A stretch of DNA of 64,000 nt from WHUA01 sp963711215. Lineage in GTDB: Bacteria; Pseudomonadota; Alphaproteobacteria; UBA8366. The stretch lies in assembly GCA_963711215.1 (NCBI GenBank), contig CAVQDH010000008.1, positions 1 to 64,000 on the forward strand, written 5' to 3'. Position 1 is the stretch's first letter; every line of letters begins with the position of its first letter. The translations under genes and the position numbers were made by a program. The notes under the pieces were generated by a model. The model searched no databases. It had not been told where the DNA came from and saw nothing but the letters and a program-made list of their open reading frames with translations. Shown here piece after piece: positions 57,604 through 64,000 of this stretch.

Positions 57604-58629
57604 TCAATTGGCGAGATCGGGACTATAGCAAAGAGTTAAGGACGAGGGAACAGAGGGCTGACGGGTGACCGACCGCGCGACGATCTGGGCGAAATCGAGC
57701 ACCTCACGGGCCAGCCGGGTCTTGTCGTCGAGCGATTGCATCACGGTTTCCGTGACCAGGACCGCGATCCCGCGCTCGCGTACCGCATCGGCGCTGGCGG
57801 CGTCGCTCCGGTCGAGGACGAAGCCGTCGATCAGCCCGCGGTAATGCTCGGCCACCTCGACGGCGCCGCTGGCGAGGCCGAGCTCGGTCATCATCTTGGC
57901 GGTCGGGCCCTTGATGGCGCGGCCGCCGACAATCGGCGAGACGGCGACCACCGGCGCGCCGCACTGCCGCAGTGCCTCGCGCACGCCCGGGACCGCGAGG
58001 ATCGGGTCGATGCTGATGAAGGGATTGGACGGGCAGATCACCACCGCCGACAGGCCCTCCTGCAACGCCGCGGCGAAGGCCGGCGAGGGCTGCGCCGCGT
58101 CCGCGCCCTCGAAGCGGAAGCCGGTGACCCGCGGCGCGCATTGCTCGCGCACGAAATAATGCTGGAACGGCAGCGGGCCGTCCGGGGTCTCGACGATGGT
58201 GCGGACCGGCTGGTCGCTCATCGGCGCGACGGTCGTCCGGACGCCGAGGCGCCGGCCGATATCCCGCGTCGCGGCGCTCAAGGTCTCGCCCGCGGCGATC
58301 CGCCGCGTCCGCTCCAGATGGACCGCGAGATCGCGGTCGCCGAGGCGGAACCAGGTCTCACCGCCGAGCGCCGCCAGCGTCTCCATGAAATGCCAGCTTT
58401 CCTCGGCCCGGCCCCACCCCGTCTCCGGGTTGCTGAGCCCGGCCAGCGTGTAGCTGACGGTGTCGATGTCGGGGCAGATCAGGAGGCCGAGATGCTCGAA
58501 ATCGTCGCCGGTATTGGCGACCACCAGAAGGTCCTCCGGCGGCAGGACATGAGCCAGTCCCAAGGCGAGCTTGGCGCCGCCCACGCCGCCGGACAGCGCG
58601 AGGCAGCGTTGCCGTGCCGCCGCCGTCAT
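57604..58629 (-). CDS. cofD: 2-phospho-L-lactate transferase
   Basis: 341 residues. 'LSGGVGGAKLALGLAHVLPP' begins the family, 'VVANTGDDFEHLGLLICPDIDTV' and 'WFRLGDRDLAVHLERTR' follow, and 'VICPSNPFISIDPILAVPG' binds the diphosphate. Transfers the phospho-lactyl group to Fo to give F420-0. Overlaps cofE by four bases. Confidence 0.94.
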   Translation of the reverse strand: MTAAARQRCLALSGGVGGAKLALGLAHVLPPEDLLVVANTGDDFEHLGLLICPDIDTVSYTLAGLSNPETGWGRAEESWHFMETLAALGGETWFRLGDRDLAVHLERTRRIAAGETLSAATRDIGRRLGVRTTVAPMSDQPVRTIVETPDGPLPFQHYFVREQCAPRVTGFRFEGADAAQPSPAFAAALQEGLSAVVICPSNPFISIDPILAVPGVREALRQCGAPVVAVSPIVGGRAIKGPTAKMMTELGLASGAVEVAEHYRGLIDGFVLDRSDAASADAVRERGIAVLVTETVMQSLDDKTRLAREVLDFAQIVARSVTRQPSVPSSLTLCYSPDLAN

Positions 58630-59399
58630 CGGAACAGGTCCTCGTCCTCGCTCCGGATCAGGTCGGCCGCCTGCTGGTCGGCGGCTTCCGGCGCCATGCC
58701 CCGGATCAGCGCCACCGGCGTGCCTTCCGCCGCCTCGCCCTGAACCAGGGCCGCGGCGGAGGCGAGCTCGTCGGCGAGGCCGACCTGGGACACGCGCAGC
58801 GTCCGGCCGAACAGGTCGGTCTCGCCGCGCAGATCGAGCAGGGCGGGGAGGCCGGCCGCGCCCAAGGCCGTGCCGACCGTGCCGTGCCGCCAGGCGCGGC
58901 CCAGGCTGTCGTTGATGATGACCGTCGGCGCCACGCCGGTGACGTCCCGCAGCCGTCGCCGGAGATCGCGGCAGCTGCGGTCGGGGTCTTCCGGCAGCAG
59001 CAGCACGCGCTCGCCGGCCATTGCGTCGGGCTCGACATTCGAGGCGTCGATGCCGGCATTGGCCAGCACATAACCGTGGCGGTGCTGGACGATCAGCAGG
59101 TTGGGGCGGTGCCGCACGACGCGCACGGATTCACGCAGGATCAGCTCGACCAGGCGCGCATCCTTGCCGGTTTTCTCGGCGAGATCCTGCGCCTCCGCAC
59201 CCGGCTCGACCGCGGCGAGCGTCGCGTAACGGCCCTCCGCCTTGGAGACGATCTTCTGCGCGACCACAAGGGCGTCGCCGGAACGGAGCACGATATTCGC
59301 CCGGTCGAGCCCGGCCACGATGAGCGCGGCGAGATCGTCGCCCGGCTGGACCAGCGGCATGCCGGGAAGGGCGGTGATTTCCAGACGGCGAGGTGTCAC
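58626..59399 (-). CDS. cofE: Coenzyme F420-0:L-glutamate ligase
   Basis: About 257 residues from a GTG start at 59399, which overlaps the npdG stop (GTGA). 'LVVAQKIVSKAEGR' and 'RESVRVVRHRPNLLIVQHRHGYV', then 'VEPDAMAGERVLLLPEDPDRS' and 'INDSLGRAWRHGTVGTALGAAG' are CofE blocks. No C-terminal nitroreductase domain, unlike mycobacterial FbiB. Adds gamma-linked glutamates to F420-0 using GTP. Confidence 0.92.
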   Translation of the reverse strand: MTPRRLEITALPGMPLVQPGDDLAALIVAGLDRANIVLRSGDALVVAQKIVSKAEGRYATLAAVEPGAEAQDLAEKTGKDARLVELILRESVRVVRHRPNLLIVQHRHGYVLANAGIDASNVEPDAMAGERVLLLPEDPDRSCRDLRRRLRDVTGVAPTVIINDSLGRAWRHGTVGTALGAAGLPALLDLRGETDLFGRTLRVSQVGLADELASAAALVQGEAAEGTPVALIRGMAPEAADQQAADLIRSEDEDLFR

Positions 59400-60067
59400 G
59401 CGTGCGGCTCGCCGGTGATGCGGATGCCGGCGTGGTCGACGCCGCCGTTGCGGTTGATGAAGATGAGCACAGAGGTCAGCGCCTCGGCGGCGGCCGAGTT
59501 GTCGATCGAGCCCGCGTGCCAGGCCTTGAGCCCCGCGGCCTCCGCGAGCGCGACCACCGCTTCGCGGGCCTCCTTTTTGTTGCCGCAGACCAGGACGTCG
59601 CAATCGATCTTGCTGGTCTCGTCCTGCAGCAGGTCGGCGGCGACGTTCTGGAAGGCCGAAACGACCTGCACGCCTTCGCCGAGAAAGTCCTGCGCCTCCT
59701 TCGCGGCCGAGCCGGCGGCGGGAAGCTGGACCCGGGCCACCCGGGGCGGAACGAGCGGGACCGTCGCGTCGACCAGGATCTTGCCCTGCGCGCCGGCTTT
59801 CACCGCCTGCAGCATCGGCTCGTGATTGGCGTAAGGCACGGTCAGAACGACGATATCGGCGGCGGCCGCGGCGGCGCCGTTCTCGAGCCCCGAGATCGCC
59901 GCGCCGGGTATGCCGGCGGCCATCTCGGCCGCCTTCTTGGCCGCGCTCTCCGCGGAGCGCGAGCCGATGATGACGGGATATCCCGCCCGCGCCCAGCGCT
60001 GCGCGAAGCCGGAGCCAAGCGCTCCGGTGCCGCCGACGACGGCGATTGTCGGTTTCTTGTCAGCCAT
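59396..60067 (-). CDS. npdG: F420-dependent NADP oxidoreductase
   Basis: About 223 residues. Rossmann 'IAVVGGTGALGSGFAQRWARAG', 'VIIGSRSAESA' for NADP and 'VDATVPLVPPRVARVQLPAAGSAA' are the NpdG/FNO pattern. 'AFQNVAADLLQD' and 'HAGSIDNSAAAEALTSVLIF' complete it. Moves hydride between NADPH and F420 and so recharges F420H2. ATG at 60067 with 'AAGGA'. Second gene of the operon. Confidence 0.9.
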   Translation of the reverse strand: MADKKPTIAVVGGTGALGSGFAQRWARAGYPVIIGSRSAESAAKKAAEMAAGIPGAAISGLENGAAAAAADIVVLTVPYANHEPMLQAVKAGAQGKILVDATVPLVPPRVARVQLPAAGSAAKEAQDFLGEGVQVVSAFQNVAADLLQDETSKIDCDVLVCGNKKEAREAVVALAEAAGLKAWHAGSIDNSAAAEALTSVLIFINRNGGVDHAGIRITGEPHA

Positions 60068-60116
60068 GAATTGTCCTTTTCTTGCCGGTGCCCGATCGAT
60101 TGCGGAAGCGGTTTGT

Positions 60117-60905
60117 TCAGTGCTTGTCGAGAAACGTCCGGAGCGTCTTGTTGAACTCCGCCGCCTGCTCGATGTTGGAAAGATGCGCGGCATTTTTGAG
60201 CACGACCAGCTTGGAGCCGACGATCTCCCGATGGATGATTTCGGAATGCGCCACCGTCGTGCTGGGATCGTCGGCGCCGACGATGATCAGGGTCGGCGCC
60301 TTGATGCCCGCCAGCAGATGGGTCTGGTCCATCGCCGCGATCGCGTTGCAGCAGCCGGCAAAGCCGTCGACCGGCGTGGAGGCGATCATCGCGCCGACGC
60401 GCTCCATCTCGCGCTTTGCCTTGGCGCGGAAGGGCGCGGTGAACCAGCGCTCGAGCGTCGCGGGCGCAAGCGAGGCCATGCCGTCGCCGCGCGCCGCCTT
60501 GACCCGGGCGTCAAAGGCTGACGGGTCAGGCATCCTGCTGGCGGTATCGCAGAGGATCAGGCTGCGCAGCTCGCCCGGATATTTCGCGCCGAAGAGCTGG
60601 CCGGTCATGCCGCCCATCGACAGGCCGCAGAAATGGACCTTGCCGAGCCCCAGCGCGCCGATCAGCGCCCGGGCGTCCTCGACCAGCATGTCGAAGCTGT
60701 AGGGCGGCTTGGTCGCCTGGCTGCCGCCGTGGCCGCGCTGGTCGTAGCGCAGGACCCGGTATTTGTCGACGAGGGCCGGGAGCTGCGCGTCCCACATGGT
60801 GAAGTTCGAGGCGAGGCTGTTGCTCAGCATGACGACCGGGCCGGATTCGGGGCCATCCAAGCGGTAGGCGATTTCCACGCCATTGGCCTTGATCGTATCT
60901 GCCAT
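60117..60905 (-). CDS. Alpha/beta hydrolase, 3-oxoadipate enol-lactonase-like
   Basis: About 262 residues. Ser in 'FCGLSMGGMTGQ', Asp in 'IVGADDPST' and His in 'NAAHLSNIEQ' form the triad. 'RYDQRGHGGSQ' is usual for PcaD-like lactonases. Start at 60905 with 'GGGAGAAATCC'. It stands at the head of the F420 operon, 49 bases before npdG, and may cleave a product of an F420-linked reaction; that is inference. Confidence 0.8.
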   Translation of the reverse strand: MADTIKANGVEIAYRLDGPESGPVVMLSNSLASNFTMWDAQLPALVDKYRVLRYDQRGHGGSQATKPPYSFDMLVEDARALIGALGLGKVHFCGLSMGGMTGQLFGAKYPGELRSLILCDTASRMPDPSAFDARVKAARGDGMASLAPATLERWFTAPFRAKAKREMERVGAMIASTPVDGFAGCCNAIAAMDQTHLLAGIKAPTLIIVGADDPSTTVAHSEIIHREIVGSKLVVLKNAAHLSNIEQAAEFNKTLRTFLDKH

Positions 60906-61069
60906 CGGATTTCTCCCTGTTGTCCCGGACCAGCGGGCCGTTTGCTCTGTCGCGCCGCGCAAGACGGCATCGCGACGCGAATTGGTAGCGTATTAAGAGA
61001 ATCTTGGCACGGGCTGGCAAGAGGAGGATAACAGGCGCGGCCAAGCTTTGCAGGGGGGCCGAAGAGGCA

Positions 61070-62137
61070 ATGCTTCCGATACGGGCGATGGCGGTCGTTG
61101 CGGCGTTGGCTTGCGCCCTGTGCGCGGGTGGCTCGGGACGGGCGGGCGCGGCCCAAGCAGCCGAAAAAGCGGGCGTGCTGGCGCTTTTGTTCGATGCGCC
61201 GCACCGCATGGCGGACAGCCTGATGTCGATGCCGCCGATCGGCGCCGTGGAAAAGCCCTTTACGGCGGCGCTGGACGGCATCGTCTCGGGCGATCTCGCA
61301 GCGGCCCGCAGCAATGCGGCCGCGGCCGGATACGCGGTTATCGAGCGGTCGGAAGGCGGCCGGCGCTACGTCATCCTGATGGAACGCGACAGGGCTGGCA
61401 TCGGCCCGACCATCGCGATCGCCGGCAGCCCGGCGCGGGACGTCGTGATCGAGGCGCCGCATCCGATCGTCGACCGGCACACCGACCGGGAAGCGGCGGT
61501 GCTGTTCCTCAAGCTGGGGGCGCGCGCGCTCGTCCTCTCCGGCGCCAATCGTTGCGCCGCCAAGGCGGAGTCGTCCTGCAGCGGCAAGACCCGCGTCTGC
61601 GGCGACGGCAACGAGCCCTACCGGATGTCCGATCCGGCGCATAATCCGGCGACGCTGTTCCATGTGGCGCATCTCTATTTCTCGCGGCGCTGGCCGAAAT
61701 CGATCATCTTCCAGCCGCACGGGCTCAACAACGGCGGCAGTTCCGTCTGGTTCGTAATCTCCGACGGGAGCACCGAAAAGCGCCCCGGCGACGCGATGCT
61801 GACCGGCCGCATTCGCAACTCCCTTCGCCAGGCATTGGGTCACGACCGTGCCGTGAGCTGCCAGGACCCCGCCGACCGCCGCATCAAGACACGCTGGCTG
61901 TGCGCCGCGACGACGGTGCAGGGCCGTGATCTCAACGGCAGCACGGACGCCTGCCACACCAGCGTGAAGCACGCATCGGGCCGCTTCCTTCATATCGAGC
62001 AGACCTATGAGGAAGTGCGGCGGGGCTACGGGCTCGACTGGCAGAACCTGGCCGCCTATCCCGGCAGCGATGCAATTCTCACGACGCTCGCCAAGACGCT
62101 GCCCTGTATCCGGACGGATTGCGCGCCGACGCCATAG
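61070..62137 (+). CDS. Secreted protein of unknown function
   Basis: About 355 residues. Signal peptide 1-27 ('MAVVAALACALCAGG'). Mature part has 'EAPHPIVDRHTDREAAVLFLKLGARAL' (family-like HxxxDxxxD), 'PHGLNNGGSSVWFVIS' and six Cys. It is not a family I can name; the His/Asp spacing resembles a metallohydrolase. Divergent from the F420 operon and 42 bases before the M20 peptidase. Confidence 0.6.
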   Translation: MLPIRAMAVVAALACALCAGGSGRAGAAQAAEKAGVLALLFDAPHRMADSLMSMPPIGAVEKPFTAALDGIVSGDLAAARSNAAAAGYAVIERSEGGRRYVILMERDRAGIGPTIAIAGSPARDVVIEAPHPIVDRHTDREAAVLFLKLGARALVLSGANRCAAKAESSCSGKTRVCGDGNEPYRMSDPAHNPATLFHVAHLYFSRRWPKSIIFQPHGLNNGGSSVWFVISDGSTEKRPGDAMLTGRIRNSLRQALGHDRAVSCQDPADRRIKTRWLCAATTVQGRDLNGSTDACHTSVKHASGRFLHIEQTYEEVRRGYGLDWQNLAAYPGSDAILTTLAKTLPCIRTDCAPTP

Positions 62138-62179
62138 ATGTATAAGGAATGCTGACGTATTTCAGCCGACGAGGCAGCG

Positions 62180-63325
62180 ATGGACGGGCAAAAGACGAAT
62201 GCGCCGCGGGTCGACGGCGAAGAGATTCTCGACGGCATCCGGCAATGGGTGGAGATCGAGACGCCGACCTATGACGGCGAGGCGGTCAACAAGCTGGCCG
62301 ACGTCGTCGAGGAAAGCATGCGGTCGCTGGGCGCCATTATCGAGCGCATCCCCGGCCGCGACGGGTTCGGCGACATCCTCAAGACGCGGACGCCCTGGGG
62401 CGGCGACGGACCGGGCATTCTGGTGCTGAGCCATCTCGACACCGTGCATCCGAAGGGCAGCCTGGAGGACTACAATCCCTGGCGGCGTGAAGGCGATTCG
62501 GTCTTCGGTCCGGGCATCTACGACATGAAGGCGGGCGCCTATCTCGCCTATTACGCCTATCAGCATCTCGTTCGTTCCGGCCGCGAGACACCGCTCCCCG
62601 TCACTTTCTTTTACGTCCCGGAGGAGGAGATCGGCAGTCCGACGTCGCGCGCGGCCATCGAGGCCGAGGCGAAGAAGCACAAATACGTGCTGGTGACCGA
62701 GCCGGCGCGCGAAGGCGGCAAGATCGTCACCGGGCGCAAGGGCGTCGGCCGGTTCTTCGCGACGGCGCGCGGCGTCGCGGCGCATTCGGGCTCGCGCCAT
62801 GCCGATGGCCGCAGCGCGATCAAGGCGATGGCGCGCCTCGTCCTCGAGGTCGAGGCGATGACCGACTACGAGATCGGCGTGACCACCAATGTCGGGCTGA
62901 TCAACGGCGGCACCGGCGTCAACGTGGTGCCGAAGGAATGCACGGCGGAGATCGACCTGCGCATCCCGACGCCCGAGCTCGCCGAGGAATACCAGCGGCG
63001 CATCCTCGGCCTGGCGAGCCGGGAGCCGGGCGTCGAGCTGGTCGTCACCGGCGGCATCAACCGCCCGCCTTATCAAAAGGACGACGGCATCCAGAAGCTG
63101 TTCGACCACGCCAGGGCGGTCTGTGCCGAAATCGGCTTCGATCTGCAGGACATGCATACTGGCGGCGGCAGCGACGGCTGTTTTACCGCGGCGCTCGGCA
63201 TTCCCACGCTGGACGGGCTCGGCGCGGACGGCGTCGGCGCGCACGCCCAGCATGAGCAGATCTATTTTTCTTCGCTCGAGCCCCGCGCCAAGATGTGGAT
63301 CCGCCTGCTGGAGACGTTGAGGTAG
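62180..63325 (+). CDS. M20-family metallopeptidase, glutamate carboxypeptidase-like
   Basis: 381 residues. Zinc site: His in 'LSHLDTVHPKGS', Asp in 'GIYDMKAGAYLAYYA', catalytic Glu-Glu in 'FYVPEEEIGSP', and His near 'HTGGGSDGC'. Lid dimerisation domain at ~195-305. CPG2/ArgE-like, cleaving a terminal amino acid (often Glu) from a peptide or folate. Lies near the F420 genes, whose coenzyme carries a Glu tail. Confidence 0.85.
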   Translation: MDGQKTNAPRVDGEEILDGIRQWVEIETPTYDGEAVNKLADVVEESMRSLGAIIERIPGRDGFGDILKTRTPWGGDGPGILVLSHLDTVHPKGSLEDYNPWRREGDSVFGPGIYDMKAGAYLAYYAYQHLVRSGRETPLPVTFFYVPEEEIGSPTSRAAIEAEAKKHKYVLVTEPAREGGKIVTGRKGVGRFFATARGVAAHSGSRHADGRSAIKAMARLVLEVEAMTDYEIGVTTNVGLINGGTGVNVVPKECTAEIDLRIPTPELAEEYQRRILGLASREPGVELVVTGGINRPPYQKDDGIQKLFDHARAVCAEIGFDLQDMHTGGGSDGCFTAALGIPTLDGLGADGVGAHAQHEQIYFSSLEPRAKMWIRLLETLR

Positions 63326-63392
63326 GGTGATGTTGCCGGCAGCGCCTGGTCGCTCCGAGCGGCCGAGCGTGCGTAGGCAGCGACGGGCTTCC

Positions 63393-63480
63393 ATGGATGC
63401 GCGGGTCAAGCCCGCGCATGACGTTTAATATGTCGATTCAATACCTTATCGTTACTCGCGGGCTTGATCCGCGAGTCCAT
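63393..63480. repeat. Inverted pair of REP-like elements
   Basis: Two 31-base elements in opposite orientation: 63393-63423 ('atggatgcgcgggtcaag...') and 63450-63480. Each folds on itself around CCCGCG/CGCGGG or CCGCGAGT/ACTCGCGG. Similar 'gcggatcaagcccgc' pairs are scattered in alphaproteobacterial genomes. It lies between convergent M20 and HAD genes and may also end transcription. Confidence 0.65.
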
Positions 63481-63502
63481 CAGCGTTGGAATTACAAGTG
63501 TC

Positions 63503-64000
63503 TCAGGGACATCCCAACTGATCCGCCAGATCGATGAAATCCTTGGCGATGTAGTCGAAGTCGTGCTCGGCGCGGGTGTCCTTGTGCTGGTTCGGGCCGT
63601 ACTCGACCGGGCGCAGCACGAAGGCGGTGCGGAAGCCCTGCCGGCTCGCGGCGACGAGGTCGTTATTATGCGCCGCCGTCATCATGCAGGCTTCCGGCGG
63701 CAGGCCGAGCGCGTCCGCGCAGTTGATGTAGGCCTGCGGGCAGGGCTTGTAGTGGCGCACGACCTCGGAGCCGAGGATGACGTCCCAGGGCAGACCCGCA
63801 TGCTTCGCCATGTTGACCATCAGCGCGATGTTGCCGTTCGACTGCGTCGCCAGGATGAACTTCTTCTTGAGGCGCGTCAGCCCTTCGACCGAGTCCGGCC
63901 AGGGATCGAGCCGGTGCCAGGCCCGGTTCAGCCAGTCGATCTCCGCTTCCGGCAGCCCGCCGATGCCGTAGCGCTCGAGCAGGCTGTCGAGGTTCATCCG
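63503..64000 (-). CDS. HAD-family haloacid dehalogenase type II, truncated by window edge
   Basis: The last ~166 residues of a type-II haloacid dehalogenase-like HAD enzyme. 'FILATQSNGNIALMVNMAKHAGLPWDVILGSEVVRHYKPCP' carries motifs II and III (Ser/Asn and Lys), and 'AHNNDLVAASRQGFRTAFV' motif IV. The N-terminal catalytic Asp lies beyond base 64000; the ATG at 63997 is internal. Dehalogenates 2-haloacids in characterised relatives. Confidence 0.82.
   Translation of the reverse strand, partial: RMNLDSLLERYGIGGLPEAEIDWLNRAWHRLDPWPDSVEGLTRLKKKFILATQSNGNIALMVNMAKHAGLPWDVILGSEVVRHYKPCPQAYINCADALGLPPEACMMTAAHNNDLVAASRQGFRTAFVLRPVEYGPNQHKDTRAEHDFDYIAKDFIDLADQLGCP

Noticed and set aside
48162..60067. 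Picrate/dinitrophenol (npd) degradation operon
   Set aside because: npdG plus LLM genes recall it, but no nitro-aromatic-specific hydride transferase, ring hydrolase set or regulator of that operon can be recognised; NpdG is general.

Overview
The window looks like chromosome of a GC-rich alphaproteobacterium, probably Rhodospirillales or a related order. Evidence: high GC with alphaproteobacterial codon use, the gene order siroheme methyltransferase - DUF2849 - sulfite/nitrite reductase - DUF934, lone Flp pilin, Tat-exported binding proteins, and REP-like repeats built on 'gcgggtcaagcccgc'. This is inference from gene content; there is no rRNA or other phylogenetic marker in the window.

Layout. 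(1) 0.2-7.2 kb, minus strand: GntR/FCD regulator, a carbohydrate-type ABC importer (two permeases, ATPase, Tat-type binding protein) and a two-hotdog MaoC-like protein. Divergent from it (7.7-9.25 kb) are a PhyH-type dioxygenase and a GAF protein; the shared intergenic region holds a perfect 16-bp palindrome. (2) 9.38-14.88 kb, plus strand: a textbook sigma-54 -24/-12 promoter drives a polyamine-type ABC importer and a TRZ/ATZ-type amidohydrolase, a likely nitrogen-scavenging operon. (3) 14.9-20.8 kb: YbhGFSR-like ABC-2 exporter with a divergent CecR-like TetR regulator. (4) 21.1-24.3 kb: iron module of cupredoxin, FTR1 permease, polyferredoxin-like membrane protein and P19-type periplasmic protein. 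(5) 25.2-30.1 kb: a second exporter of the same architecture with an ATPase-ATPase-permease fusion. (6) 30.7-36.1 kb: surface polysaccharide-flavoured genes (two glycosyltransferases, LamG-VanZ protein, winged-helix protein, RfaH/NusG-like antiterminator), Flp pilin and a cold-shock protein. (7) 36.2-42.2 kb: vitamin B12 uptake operon btuB-btuF-btuC-btuD-tonB behind a cobalamin riboswitch. (8) 42.2-45.6 kb: assimilatory sulfite/nitrite reduction and siroheme synthesis. (9) 45.8-47.9 kb: OmpR/EnvZ-like two-component pair. (10) 48.2-52.4 kb: four tandem paralogous luciferase-like flavin/F420 oxidoreductases. (11) 52.4-63.3 kb: a secreted dienelactone hydrolase-like protein, then a complete coenzyme F420 operon on the minus strand (alpha/beta hydrolase, npdG, cofE, cofD, cofC, fbiC, lpxR-like), a secreted unknown protein, an M20 peptidase and a HAD dehalogenase cut by the window edge.

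The most interesting region is 48-63 kb: F420 synthesis, an F420:NADP oxidoreductase and four clustered candidate F420-using enzymes lie together in what looks like an alphaproteobacterium, a group where F420 is uncommon. This could be a self-contained F420 redox module of unknown substrate.

Data caution: about 17 reading-frame breaks occur in ten otherwise well-conserved genes, and every one is repaired by removing a single base. None needs an added base. That asymmetry points to insertion errors in the read or assembly rather than gene decay, and the broken genes are annotated here over their full inferred span.
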